Assembly: GCF_905147365.1 (NCBI RefSeq)
Contig: NC_056428.1
Coordinates: 40,033,001 to 40,097,000, forward strand
From: Aricia agestis
Lineage: Eukaryota > Arthropoda > Insecta > Lepidoptera > Lycaenidae
Direction of reading: 5' to 3'
DNA length: 64,000 nt
Under the pieces are notes generated by a model. The model had not been told where the DNA came from and searched no databases. It worked only from the letters and a program-made list of their open reading frames with translations. Position numbers and translations under genes: made by a program. Shown piece after piece: positions 21,655 to 33,212 of the stretch; positions within the stretch are counted from its first letter, which is position 1; each line of letters begins with the position of its first letter.

Positions 21655-22205
21655 AAATATAGAAAAAAGACGGTTTGCACTCCGGGAGTGCCGGCAGAAG
21701 TGAAAACTTGATTATTAAGAGGATACACCAGGGGCTAGAGAAATGAAAAAAAAGTACGTGTAATATCTATAGCTGTCTCCCTTACCTCAAGCCTATACCG
21801 CAGAACGCGATAGAGACAACTGCAGAAAATCCAGAAAATCAACAATTCGTTGTCCCCAGATTCCTTCTCCAAAACTTAACCGATTTAAATACTTTTTTCA
21901 TTAAAGATTAAAAAAAGGCTTGAGCTGTGTTCCTATGTTTTGCTTTTTTTTGTTTAGTCTAGCCAAATCTGTTTTCTGGACGTTTGAACACAGCGGAAAA
22001 TCTGGCCATTTTTTTGGGTTTTTGAACGTTCATATCTTATTTAATAATTAAATTATGAAAAAAAAGAAAACATAGGGACATTGTATTAGTGGCCGTAGAT
22101 ATTCAGAAAAAAAATTATAACTCTACTAGCATTATCCAGGGAGGAAACAGGGGACAACGTTTGTATGGAAAAAAGAGCGGTGTGGACTCCTCTTAAGAGC
22201 CCATA
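21655..22205. repeat. Unclassified repeat-like block
   Basis: Contains inverse-related segments: ATAGGGACATTG and TCCTATGTTTTG, and GGGGACAACG opposite CGTTGTCCCC. The outer edges (GCACTCCGGGAG, GTGTGGACTCCTCTTA) suggest a palindromic mobile element. No coding motif. Confidence 0.35.
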
Positions 22206-23098
22206 TGACCCTAACTTGACTACATACTTTAACCTAGATCTCAAAATCTGTAAGGTCTAGAAAACTGATTTTTTGCCACAAGTAACAAAATCAGTACGTA
22301 AGTAAGTTCATAAAGATTAAATGCTCAAGAAGAAGAAAACACGATTACTCAAAAAATGCTCGATAGTTTCTTTTTTACAAAAAACCTTGTTTTAGACACA
22401 TTTTTGCTTGGATCTTCGAAGTTTGCTGCCTTTTCTTTAATATTTTTTAATATCTAAGAAGGTATTGATAAAAACTAAATTTGCTCAAAACACTTTTTTC
22501 ATAATCATTATAGTTCGTCTTTTATTTAAGTAAAACTAACTCGGCGATGATTCCGCGCCGTCCTTTTTCACCTGGCATATGAAAGACGGGCGTGAGTGTG
22601 AAGAGATGTTTGATTTTTAGAGTCAGGTGAGCTCTTAACATTTTTTATGTTGTCGGTTGTCTTAACATGTTTGATGTTACAACACTACTCTCCAACCGTC
22701 TTACGGTTTTTCGATCAGCACGAGAATCTGACGCGAGTTTCATAGTTTTTACCCATCCCACAAAAGTGCTCAACGCCGCTAAAGAAGTTTTCACTTCAAA
22801 AACCGGCCAAATGCGTGTCGGGCCACGCGCAATATAGGGTTCCGTAGTACCGCCAGTTTTTGTCAATTTTTGTATGATCAATGAATGTACATCTAGTATA
22901 ACGACGTGTTTTACACTACTAATAAGTAACAACATCATCTCAGTAACGTTCAAAGGAATTTGAACAAAAACTTCCTTTATACTTTACGACTATTATTCAA
23001 TAACTTATTAAGTTTTCTTAGCCGTAATAGTTTTCCTTTTAAACTCAGCATATTTCCTTCTGTCTTGATTTTTTTCACATTCCATCATTCACATCAAC

Positions 23099-23159
23099 CG
23101 TTTATCTGGTAGAAGGGGGGGGGACACTGGACTCTGTCCCCCCTTCTACCAGATAAACG
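23099..23159. repeat. Hairpin with 22-bp arms and a poly-G/poly-C stem
   Basis: CGTTTATCTGGTAGAAGGGG pairs with CCCCTTCTACCAGATAAACG at the other side. The loop is GACACTGGACTCTG-like. Confidence 0.85.
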
Positions 23160-23288
23160 ATTCTAACGAAACTGGACTCTAACGATTTTTCCACTTTAAA
23201 ACTTAATATTTCACAAATGGATCCCTAAATCGGAAAATAATATTTAAATAATATTTCGTCATCCCCGCATGATGTGCAGGGGAGATAC

Positions 23289-23678
23289 CAGCGTTACCAG
23301 ATTTTTTTTGTGCCAAATCGGGTCATTGGAACTTTTTGAGTGAAAAAGCGGGATTCTTCAGTCAAAAGCGGGACAAAGTAAAAAAAGGTAGCTATAAAAT
23401 CAAAAGTTTTTTTTAATTTTTATCTTTTTGCGTTAAAATAACGTTTATGCGACAATAGATAGCAAAAGTAGCCAAAGAAAATCCACCCCTCTACCTCCCA
23501 CACTTTTATCTTCATTACGCAGTACGCAACTTTCTTCTCAGCACGCTACACTTACGTTCGGACTGGAAAGTCCGATCCAATCCCCGAAAAGCGGGACTGA
23601 GCCTGTCCCGCGCGGGACATTTAATTTTGATGAAATGATCGGGACGTCCCGCCAAAATCGGGACGTCTGGCAACGCTG
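23289..23678. mobile_element. hAT-like MITE, 390 bp
   Basis: Ends CAGCGTTACCAGA and TCTGGCAACGCTG, flanked by GGAGATAC (23281-23288) and GGAGGTAC (23679-23686), an 8-bp duplication with one mismatch. Inner ends carry several GCGGGAC/GTCCCGC motifs, probable subterminal binding repeats. Confidence 0.85.
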
Positions 23679-24116
23679 GGAGGTACCTTAAAAAATATTT
23701 TTTAAATATTTTATGTAAGTAATTCAGTACCATTTTGTCGGCATCATTAATATAATATGTGCATTCATGCCGAATTACAGCTTTGTAGGCCTTATAATAT
23801 ATGAGCAAAACCGCGGACAGACGGACAGACCGAAACTATAAGGGTTCATTGTTGACTACGGAACCCTCAATTTCACGAATTTTTTATTTCTTTGTATATA
23901 ATTTATCGAGTAATTAAGAAAAAACTAACTTGACGCTGATTCCGAAAAATTGAGAAGGACGATGTTTGATTTTTTTGCTTTATTTGCCCTCTTAAGTAAT
24001 ACATAAACCCACTTGTTAGTAAAACGTACAAATTATGTTATCATCATATTTCTAGGTAGGTAATAAAGGTGTATACGCATCACGCAATACATTAAGTCTG
24101 CAGGGGGCAATAGGCC

Positions 24117-24253
24117 TACTACGAAATTGTTTTGATACTCAAACACTCGGACGAGAATGCTGCGTCCTGCTCTAACAACGTCATTTCACGTTTATTAGAG
24201 TGCAACGAGGCATTCTCGTACGATTGTTTCAGTCTCAAAACGGTTTCGTAGTA
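24117..24253. mobile_element. MITE with about 45-bp inverted repeats
   Basis: TACTACGAAAT..GTTTTGA..ACTC and GACGAGAATGC are mirrored by GCATTCTCGT and TCAAAACGGTTTCGTAGTA. Confidence 0.75.
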
Positions 24254-24405
24254 CGGCTCCTGACTACAGACTTTTTTGGTCGGCCGATAGTTTGACCAAA
24301 GTGGGGTTTTTGTACATTAGCGTTTTAAAAATTAAACCCTTTGATGTTAGTTAGCCTGTCGAAATATGTTAGCCACTTTATCCACCCACCTCTTAATTAT
24401 CATAC

Positions 24406-24568
24406 CTACGATGCCCGGATTCTGGCACAGGAGGATGCCATCAAAGAGGAGATCCCTCACTCGGACAGTCATGATGGGAGAGTCGTTGGCACCAAATATG
24501 CTCGTCATGGCCTGGTTGATCGCGAACAGGAGAAATGGGAAAAGCTTCTCGGCACGTTGAAGGAGACC
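24406..24568 (-). CDS. CD36-family exon (VRDLLFDG exon)
   Basis: 163 nt with acceptor TTTTTACAG and donor GTATGA. It starts in phase 0 and ends one base into a Gly codon. The translation holds KLFPFLLFAINQAMTSIFG, SPIMTVRVRDLLFDGI and CQNPG. TVRVRDLLFDG is the CD36-family signature (VRTVKELLWG or VKDLLFDGI in relatives). An alternative donor seven bases upstream would break the frame into the next exon. Confidence 0.92.
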
Positions 24569-24594
24569 CTGTAAAAATGAATTAGGATACGTTA

Positions 24595-24716
24595 GGTACT
24601 TGATTCCTAGGCAGATGGGGACCTACGTAGTTTGGTCGCGTTACGAATTGACAATATGATCCGACCAAATGACGTTGGTCTATCAACTGCCTAGGAATCA
24701 ATTTCCTCGATGGTAC
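24595..24716. mobile_element. MITE, GTACCATCGAGGAAATTGAT family
   Basis: The right end is AATCAATTTCCTCGATGGTAC and the left end the partial inverse TTGATTCCTAGGCAG. Relatives are at 35644-35804, 35802-35995 and 59089-59211. It sits 27 bp beyond the acceptor side of exon 24406-24568. Confidence 0.72.
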
Positions 24717-24784
24717 TACAGGAGTGGGTACCCTTAAGTTACCGACAAAATTAATTCACTTGTAGGTATAAAGTTACGACCATA

Positions 24785-24915
24785 ACGACCTGCAAACCTT
24801 CAAGAAGTTATTCCCTCTTAAAAGGCCGGCAATGCACCTGCAGTTCATGTTGCAAGTGTCCATGGGCGACGGTAGTTGCTTTCCATCAGGAGACCCGTTT
24901 GCTCATTTGCACCCT
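24785..24915 (+). pseudogene. CR1-type LINE 3'-end fragment
   Basis: Contains ACCTTCAAGAAG, AAAGGCCGGCAATGCAC, GTGTCCATGGGCGACGG and CATCAGGAGACCCGTTTGC. These match in inverse the 3' end of the larger fragment at 56966-57540. Only about 130 bp remain. Confidence 0.7.
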
Positions 24916-25483
24916 TATTTTATCAAAAAAAAATGTATATGGCTGAGCAGTGTTACTCATGGCACACCTGATATCACTAACATTTTATAATATTACTTGT
25001 AATTAAAACATTGTCATTATGTTGTAAATAATGTAGTAATAATATATATTCTGTGGTAGTGCGTCATTTATGTTCTTTTGTTATTATTTTGTGTTATTAT
25101 TTAAAACTCTGATTGTGTTTTGCCCCTTGTATGGTTAATAAAGATGTTTTTAATTATTTATTATAACAAAATGTTAGTTATAGGACTTTTTCGTGAAATA
25201 TGCATGGAAGCTAAGTTCAGATCAAAATGTAAGTATGAAAGAAATAAAATCAAATTGCTAAAATAACGTGACAATAATTGCAAAACACGTTGAAGTCCAT
25301 CGAAAATACGATACAATTAATGGTTACCTAAGGTAAGAAGCCCTCTTATAAATATTTAATAGGTACCTCGATCGTGGGAATCGCAGACACAATAGATTTT
25401 CAATTGTTATGTGACAGCCGTGTGCCGCTTGGGGGTTGATGGTTTAATTTTGTTTACAATATTGCTCCATCTAACGAAGGGTT

Positions 25484-25761
25484 GATTCAGACCGCAACGT
25501 GACGAGGCGAGGCGCGGCATAAATTTGTATGGATTTGACAGATTTCAATTGCGTGAGACGTCTTGCAAATCTGTCAAATCCATGTTTAAACGAAATGCAA
25601 TCTATGCGTCGCGTTGTGACTTGTGGTATGAATCAACCAATTCAGGCCAATTCAGAACAGACACGTAGTTGCATTTCTTTAATTGACACTTGCGTGACGT
25701 CGAAGCCTGTCAAATCCATACTTTAGAAATGCATCTACGCGTCGCGTTGCGGTCTGAATTA
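25484..25761. mobile_element. MITE, ATTCAGACCGCAACG ends
   Basis: Inverted ends GATTCAGACCGCAACG and CGTTGCGGTCTGAATT. Inside, ATGGATTTGACAGATTT and its inverse recur, so the element is largely foldback. Confidence 0.78.
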
Positions 25762-25791
25762 TTACACGTCGTAATCATATTAATTCATGGC

Positions 25792-26332
25792 ATAATCATA
25801 ATATTAATACGCGAACAAAAAACTTTGTAACCCTTTTTACGAAAAATGGGGAAACGTAGTTTCCCCAGTTATAATTTATATGGTGAAGGAGTGCATCGAA
25901 CTAATATTATTTTGAAATTATGCTTTTATCATACATTTTTTTAACAAATAAAACATTACATACACTACAACACACACACATGAGAAATGACAGATTTTTG
26001 AGTGACAAGCCTATACATACGAACATAGACTTTATGCCGACAGTATATATTATGTCTATGGTTTATGCATACGAATTATACTCTTTTCATTTATGGTTGA
26101 AGTCTGTTGACAACAAGTTGACAAATTGAAAATGGATTATAGTTTTTTTTATTGGATCTAAGATACTATTAGACAATGCTTACACGGCCAGTCTGAGATC
26201 AGCTAAGTCCCAGAGACAAGAGTTGAAAAAAAAATGCAACAGTCAATATTTTTTACAAAATATAGGTACCTAGGTAGTAGTCCTAATGTCGTTGAAATTA
26301 AGGTCGAATTTCGACCATTGGGCGATCTCTAG
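25792..26332 (+). mobile_element. Non-autonomous Helitron, family B
   Basis: The 3' end is a hairpin, GGTCGAATTTCGACC (7-bp stem), then 13 nt and CTAG followed by T, the textbook Helitron terminus. The 5' end starts TCATAATATTAATACGCG. A second copy (32156-32653) is collinear along the whole length, including the ACACACACA tract and GACAGATTTTTGAGTGACA. Confidence 0.85.
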
Positions 26333-26339
26333 TAATATT

Positions 26340-27280
26340 AAATGTCTTTAGATGATAGCCATTAAGTCATTGACTTTAAATATATTACATTAAATACATA
26401 ACAGCTACGTTATCGTATTCTAAAAAAACCAATACCGACTCCATATTTTCCTAACACGATTTTGCGTTCCCGTGAAAAGTGAAATTATTTCTTTGATAAT
26501 GTGGTTCGGTCTATCGAGGCTTAAACAAACACTGGTCTCTAATCCAATTCAACGCTCTTTTATTTCTGATTCTCTCCACGCCTATTGTCTAGAGATTAAA
26601 CAATGTAGAGTCCTTTTTAAAAAAAAATTGTGTGATCGAGTTTAATCCTTTTTATTTTTGCTATTGAGAAATACTTTATTTTCTACTCGTCGTTTATTTA
26701 AAGCACTATTTCTAATTTTAAAGTAACAGATACTGGAAATTTTTGTGAAACCTTTTTGTCTTTAGGTAGAGAGTAAATTCTTTCTCCCTTTATAAAATTC
26801 AAAATACTTAAATACCTTAAATCTAACATAGAAACTCGCAGAAGATCACAGACAGTAAAGAAATCAAACTCAGCAGTCAGCCTTAAGGCCATCCCCTGAG
26901 CAAACGACCTTGACCATACATTTGCCGCATTGCCGAGATCGCGCCAAAATCCAATTTTTTTTGCTTATCTTAGTTCAAAATTGACCTAAAAAAATTCAAC
27001 CTTCCAGTATGACGTAGACTTTCATGAAATTGTCGATCTATTGGCGTGTGTTTCAAATAACCGTAATATGTAAATACTAGGGAGATACTGAATGTATGCT
27101 TGAATTTAAATAAATGGAAGCTGGTATCATGAGTATAGAAAACAAAAATAGGAAATAAATAACTATGAAAGCATGGGCGTACCCAGGTTCTGGGCCAGGA
27201 GGGGGGCGAATCAGATCTTCCATAAGCTAGGTGTTTATAAAGAATAAAAAATTAATAATTTTGTGTTGTAAAAATATAGC
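26340..27280. other. Intronic stretch, nothing recognised
   Basis: AT-rich DNA inside the 10.6-kb intron between exons 24406-24568 and 35163-35304. No exon, LINE motif or clear inverted repeat was recognised. Confidence 0.4.
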
Positions 27281-27287
27281 CATCTAG

Positions 27288-27341
27288 CGTCACTATGGAG
27301 ATACTTTAAGTCCCGGGACTTAAAGTATCTCCATAGTGACG
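27288..27341. repeat. 54-bp perfect palindrome
   Basis: Two 27-bp arms, CGTCACTATGGAGATACTTT onward, meet at CCCGGG without a spacer. The text resembles the family A Helitron body (GGGATACTTTGAGTCCCGGG). Confidence 0.95.
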
Positions 27342-28607
27342 ACATCAAAATCCGTTACGTAAATTCAACATTGTACGCATACATTCTTAGTGATGCACAA
27401 CGGGAAGTCACTTTGTTTTATCCGTACTAATGAATTATGACATGGAAACGATATATGCAGAAGTATGGTAAATTTTATTTATGAGATCATTACTTATATA
27501 AAGGTAAAGCTTCAAAAACATAGTGACGAGCCCCTATGGCGCAACGGGTCGCATATTTCATCACTATTAATTATGATATGTATAACCGAGTGCATTATTA
27601 TAACTTGTATGAAAACGGGGCGACATGTCACAACGTGTACTACAATTGACTTTAACATTTGATGAAATTGGAAATTTCGCATATTAAGTATATACCCAAC
27701 AGACTATTGCCCGCAGGTAGGAAAGTCAAATAAAACCCTAAACTGAAACGCCTTCGGGCATAGCTACAGCTAATATTATGCCCGAGATAATCTAATTTAG
27801 ATAAGCTACAATATAAGATTAATAACTATAGATTCTAGAACCTCGATTCGACTAATTTAATGCAGCATCTTTTCTTGTTTCACCTCTAATAGGAAATCAG
27901 TATTCTTATAAATATCGAACTAATGCCTAAGTGGCCACATGGAGCTCGCAGCTCCAATTTCAATCTTCTCCAATTTCTTCAATCAAAACATGTTTACATC
28001 ATTAAACGTCAAAACATGTATTGTGTATACAATAGCTCGGTCTCATTAGACGCAAAAATATCGTAACCTGGGAATAATTCACATTGAAAATTGGTAGAGA
28101 CGTTGTAAACACCATTATGAATAAAACATCAGTCCTCGACGATCTTCCTTGTGCTTAAAATTTATTCAAGGTCAAAAGTATGGAACTGAGGTTTCTTCCG
28201 TTATTTTTTTCAAACTATACATTTTATCATAATAAAAATAGGTAGAACCACTTTTTCGCAGTTATAATTCCTATGTGGAAAAAACGGGGAAAATTATTTG
28301 AAAGGGCTTATCTCACAAACTGCTGAAGTAATTTTTAGGGTTCCGTACCCAAAGCGTAAAAACGGAAAGAGGCGCGCGCGCGCGGACGACGCTTCGTGAA
28401 TCGTGTCCATTAATTGTAGTGTTTTTTAGGATAACTTTCAGAAGGTATTTCTCAACATTTTAGTACTGAGTGACTATAAAAGAAAAAATACGTGTATTTT
28501 TATTTTTAACAAGGATCAATATGTCAAAATTTGGCAGGAAGGTTTAATTGCACTCTGTATAAGGGGGGCTCCCAATTCTCATACAACAAACGTCATTTTT
28601 AACCCCC

Positions 28608-28800
28608 GACAAAAAAGAGGGGTGTAATTATAAGTTTGACGTGTCTGTCTGTCGGTCTGTCTGTTTGTCTGTGGCATCGTAACATCCAAACGGGTGGATG
28701 TGACAGGTGGATGGCGATTTGGATCTATTTTTTTTGTTTGGAAGCTGACTTAATCGAGAGTGTTCTTAGCTCCTGCTCCGTGCTGGAAAATGAACTAAAT
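28608..28800 (+). repeat. Dispersed repeat (AACCCCCGAC family)
   Basis: ACCCCCGACAAAAAAGAGGG leads into a GTCTGTCTGTCGGTCTGTC tract, then AACGGGTGGATG and a poly-T/GTTTGGAAGC block ending GTGTTCTTAGCTCC. This layout recurs in lepidopteran genomes as a short dispersed repeat. Class not resolved. Confidence 0.45.
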
Positions 28801-28989
28801 ATAAACTAAAATATTACTTTTCACTCAGGAATTATTTAAACTTAAAGTCAGTAAAATATATTATTTCATTACTTTTTAAAGTTGTTTGGCGGGGTTCTTT
28901 TTAAATTTCTTAATTTATTTTTATTTCATGCTTTCTTTCATTCATTTCTTAATTTATTTTCGGCCTTTTTCGCTTTATATCAATACAAC

Positions 28990-30510
28990 TGGCTCTTGGA
29001 ATATTCATAGATCTACAAAAGGCCTTCGACACAATCAGCCATAAACTTCTTCTACATAAATTCAAAAAAGATTGGTATAAAAGGCACGGTTTACAAAATA
29101 ATAGAATCATATTTAAAAAATAGAAAGCAGGCAGTCAAAATAGACGAAACATTGAGTAGTACTAATCCAGTATCTTGCGGAGTCCCACAAGGATCAATTC
29201 TCGGACCCCTACTTTTCTTAATATATATTAATAACATAAAAGACCTAAAGCTAATGGCTGATACAACTCTATACGCAGATGACACCTGTCTCTTTTACTT
29301 TGGACGAAAACTGGACTCTCTAGTTTCACAAGCCCAGAAAGATTTAAATAAGCTTAATGAATGGTTCAAGTATAATTTGCTAACTATGAATGTCAAAAAA
29401 ACTAATTATATTATTTTATCGTCAAAAAATAAAAAACTAGGTAGTTTTACACCGTTAACAATTGACAAGGAAATGATAACAAAAGTAGAATCAGAGAAAT
29501 ATCTTGGCTTAACTCTCGATAATCATCCCACTGGGAAACCGCACATAAATAAAATATGTAACAAACTGTCGTCGCTGATGGGTGTTCTTAAGAATAATAT
29601 ACACTGTTTCCCAATTAACATAAAATATCTAATATAAAATTCACTCATCAAATCACACCTTACCTACTTGATTGAAGTATGGGGATCCACTAGAAAATAT
29701 TAAAAAAACTACAAATAAAGCAAAATAAAATTGTAAAAACTCTTTTTAATTATGATTACATGACACCTACTAAAACTATTTACAAAAGACTTAAACTAAT
29801 GACTGTAAAACAAATACATAAATTCCACACCTGCCTACTAATAAGAAAAATATTAACCAAAGACATCCTCTCACAAATCATCTTTACTAAAAAGTCGCAA
29901 ATCCACACTCGCCACTTGAGAAATGCAAATAATATAAATCTATATACACCACGCTCCAACTATGGGATTAAAAATATTATGTTTGAAGGTGCCAAAATGT
30001 ATAATAGCTTGCCTAAAGATATAAAAGAAATAAAATCACTGCCATTATTCAAAAAGAATCTTAAATTTTATCTACTAACTGATATTAATTAAATGAATGT
30101 AAAATAGTAATAAACTACAGTATTCTATGATCCTATATAAAAAAAAATATAATAAAATGTTTTTCCAGAGAATGTATGATGTACCTATCATTCTAAAATA
30201 GTGATGAATGATAAATGTAATGTTTGTTTTTCAGAAAATTTATGATGAATGATTTTGAAAATATAGTGATGAATGATGAAATATGTAATGTTTGTTTTCC
30301 AGAGAATGTATGATGTATAATTTTGAAATAGTGATGATAAATGTAATGTTTTGTGAGAACATGTAAAAGACAAAAAATGTAAATGTGTATACTTAGGTAG
30401 TGTTTGCCAAATGTATCACTCAATTTATTTATGTAACACGTGTTTCTCGCCGTGTATAATAATTTGTAAAATTATTTTGTGAGAAATAAAGTCTTAAACC
30501 GTATTATATA
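28990..30510 (+). pseudogene. Jockey/CR1-like LINE, 5'-truncated and frameshifted
   Basis: The first part encodes GIFIDLQKAFDTISHKLLLH, with the motif A Asp present. One extra base near 29070 shifts the frame. The frame open to 29637 carries CGVPQGSILGPLLFLIYINN, YADD at motif C and YLGLTLD. After a stop at 29637 the C-terminal part resumes at 29760-30092. AT-rich 3' UTR follows to AATAAAGTC near 30490. No endonuclease is present. It is a different family from the LINE at 13200. Three disabling changes show it is not active. Confidence 0.82.
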
Positions 30511-30689
30511 ACATTAAAATAAAATAAACATTTAAGGGGGGCTCCCATAAAAAAAAAACACAATTTTTAGCCTATTTTTGCTCTGTATCGGTACATAACG
30601 TGGCACTTTTTTATTAATGTACATATAGAGTAGACCACGTGTAGGGACATAGGAAACTTTTCAGTATATTGCACGGTTTCGTGGACTTG

Positions 30690-30990
30690 TTTATGAAATA
30701 AGAGGGCAAACGAGCAAAGGTTACCTGATGGAAAACAACTTCCTTTGCTTTGCGATGGACACTCGCAACATTAGAAGAGCTGCAGGTGCGTTGCCGGCCT
30801 TTTAAGAGGGAATAGCGTAGGGTAATAGAGTAGGGGAGGGTAGGGCAGAGCCTCCGGTAAACTCACTCACTCGGCAAAATACACTGCAAGCGCTGTTTTA
30901 CGCCGGTTTTCTGTGAGCCCGTGGTATTATTTTTTTCTGGTCGAGCCGACCCATTCGTGCCGAAGCAGGGCTCTTCCACGGACTTTTGAG
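30690..30990 (-). mobile_element. Short LINE derivative: CR1-type 5' UTR joined to its own 3' end
   Basis: The right part (30840-30985) matches the 5' region at 49875-50015: GCCTCCGGTAAACTCACTCA, ACGCCGGTTTTCTGTGAG, ATTCGTGCCGAAGCA. The left part (30690-30830) matches the LINE 3' ends at 24785 and 56966: GGCAAACGAGCAAAGG, ACACTCGCAACAT, TTGCCGGCCTTTTAAGAGGG. The coding body is absent. Confidence 0.7.
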
Positions 30991-31439
30991 GTTTTATTAA
31001 TTTAACGTCTCTATAAATTTTCAGCTATAATAAGTATGCGAATTATTTCTAGGTCGAAAGTTTAATTTTCCTGGCCAGCAAAGCTATTAAAATCAATGAC
31101 ATAAAATTTAAAAAGCACAAGGTCCAAATAGCTATTGCAATCATAGTAAATTGTTTACGATTTGTGTTATCAATTAAAAAACAAGATATCTAATCGAATA
31201 CTGATTATAATGTTGTAATAATTGATATACGCAAATATGGAAAGATTGAGATTTTTTTTTTGAAAATGCTAACAGATATTGTGACTCACAGAAAACCCCG
31301 TTTCAATTTTAAAAAAGATAGATAATAAGGAAAACGGTTTAGTAAACAAGCTTTAACGTTTGCCTAGCTTTTTAAAAATAATTGTTTTAAGTTAATTCCA
31401 ATTATTCCTCATAATAATCGCTGGTTAATATCCATATAG

Positions 31440-31648
31440 CTATAATATGTTTTCCATACGCTAATAAACAGGTTGATTTTTTTATGTAGGCAGTTTGAGT
31501 TCTGGGAGAGGATTTTTTGTCACAGAAAAATGTAAGATCCCCGAGCTGTAAACGAATATATGCAACCGATTTTGCTGCAATTTGGTATTGAGTTCCGGGA
31601 AAGGACATAGAGTTTTAGCGCAACGTGGTTGCGGACGTCATCTACTAT
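31440..31648 (+). mobile_element. Degenerate Helitron, family A
   Basis: Ends with GCGCAACGTGGTTGCGGACG and TCATCTACT, a decayed hairpin-CTAG terminus. The body holds GAGTTCCGGGAAAGGACATA. Confidence 0.55.
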
Positions 31649-31655
31649 TATACTT

Positions 31656-31833
31656 AGTTCTTGCAATCTACGAGCGCGCGTAGCCTTTATTTGTAGTTGG
31701 AAATACGAATAGACATTTTCGTTAGTGTGCGTATCTAACGGAGCAGTCAGTAGCGAGCGAGCCATGTACGCGTGTATAGATATGGTCACCAACACAACTA
31801 AGAGCGCCGCGCGCTCATAGATTGCAAGAACTG
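31656..31833. mobile_element. MITE, AGTTCTTGCAATCTA ends
   Basis: AGTTCTTGCAATCTACGAGC and its inverse, with GCGCGCG next to both. About 178 bp. Confidence 0.8.
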
Positions 31834-31844
31834 TATAATAAACT

Positions 31845-32155
31845 AAATCCGCAATTCCATTGCGCCGAAATTCGCTTATCGCGTGGGATTGGGAACCGTA
31901 CATTTTCCAGGGATAAAGTATCCTTATCCTTTTCTGGGACGCAAAGTATACGAAAGGGGTTCGGACATTTTTGTATGGACAGGCTCCATATATCTAGCCG
32001 CTTATCGTGCTCGGAAAAAATCAAGATGGCCGGCGGCTAGATATGCCACAATTCAGAAAGGTTCGAACCCCTTTCAACAAATTCGGTTTAGCGGTTTGGG
32101 CGTGAAGAGGTACCTACCAAACAGATAGACAGTCACAATTTGACATTTATTTTAT
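31845..32155 (-). mobile_element. Helitron family A with a foldback insertion
   Basis: CCGCAATTCCATTGCGCCGA marks the minus-strand hairpin end and AGCGGTTTGGGCGTGAAGAG the other side. A foldback of about 124 bp (31952-32075) with GAAAGGGGTTCGGAC ends and inner ATATCTAGCCGC/GCGGCTAGATAT interrupts it. Confidence 0.65.
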
Positions 32156-32653
32156 AATATCTATATATTAATACGTTAGCCAAAAACTTTGTATCCCTTT
32201 TGACGGAAAATGAGTAAACGTAAGTGAATGAAAGTTTGCACAGTTAGTCTATAGTGTAAAGGAGTGCATCGAGATAATATTATTTTAAATTATGCTTTTG
32301 TTGAACATTTTTTTAACAAATAAAACATTACACACACCACAACACACACACTAGGAAAAATGACAGATTTTTGAGTGACAAGCCTATACAATATACATAC
32401 GAATTGTACTCTTTTATTTATGGTTGAAGTCTGTTGACAACAAGGTGACAAATTGAAAATGGATTATAGTTTTTTTTTTTCATTGAATCTAAAATACTAT
32501 TAGACAATGCTTAAACGACCAGTCTGAGATCATCTGAGTCCCAGCGACAAGAGTTGAAAAAAATATGATAAAGTCAATATTTTTTTACAAAATATAGGTA
32601 GTCCTGATGTCGTTGAAACTAAGGTCGAATTTCGACCATTGGGCGATCTCTAG
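32156..32653 (+). mobile_element. Non-autonomous Helitron, family B (second copy)
   Basis: Collinear with 25792-26332. Ends with GGTCGAATTTCGACC, a 13-nt gap and CTAG then T. The 5' end starts TCTATATATTAATACG. Insertion between A and T fits Helitron behaviour. Confidence 0.87.
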
Positions 32654-32931
32654 TTAGTATGGATAGGAAAATATCCAATGCCAATCTTCAATGATTTATT
32701 TGATTTTCCATCAATAAATAACTTACAATACGTATATTTAATGAGAGTTCTGGAATATCGAGGTTTTCCTTTTAAACTTCACATTTAACAATTTTATATT
32801 TCGTAATTAACTTCATGATATCATGTCGGAATGAAGAGCTTGTAATTACATTTATATTTTCAACTTTGTGCAACATTTTCTATATTTTCAGCTCTTTTCT
32901 ATATTTTCAGTTACTTTTATCTAGTAACCAA

Positions 32932-33205
32932 CTTCAAAAAAGGAGGTTATCTTTTTGACCCTTATATACAGTATGTAATATTTTCAGAACTGAGTTTTTG
33001 TATAGTTTACACTATGTCTGAACAAATGTGCGGAATTTCAAAAGTGTATGTATGTTCGTGTTTTCATATCTCCGGAACAATCCATATTTGACTTATTCTT
33101 ATTTTGTTGTACTAGATACGATACAACTTAGGGAATACTGCGAGTTTAGTCAAAATCGGCTCAGTAGTTGTCGAGATAAGGAATTTTAAGTACAATTTTG
33201 AAGTC
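32932..33205. repeat. Dispersed repeat with AACCAACTTC/GAAGTCG ends
   Basis: Starts AACCAACTTCAAAAAAGGAG and ends TTTTGAAGTCG, carrying ATCTCCGGAACAATCC and AGTAGTTGTCGAGATAAG. Shorter relatives are at 12195-12280 and 8398-8430. Confidence 0.5.
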
Positions 33206-33212
33206 GTTTTTA

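Larger units (their letters stand above)
22797..23880. repeat. Dispersed GGTTCCGTAC repeat with nested insertions
   Basis: The left end CGGCCAAATGCGTGTCGGGC..GGGTTCCGTAG near 22803 and the right end GGACAGACGGACAGACCG..ACGGAACCCTCA near 23870 fit one copy of the family at 14440. The hAT-like element 23289-23678 and the hairpin 23099-23159 lie between them. Confidence 0.5.

Noticed and set aside
31402..32128. Cluster of open frames on both strands
   Set aside because: The region is made of Helitron and MITE copies; frames cross element boundaries.
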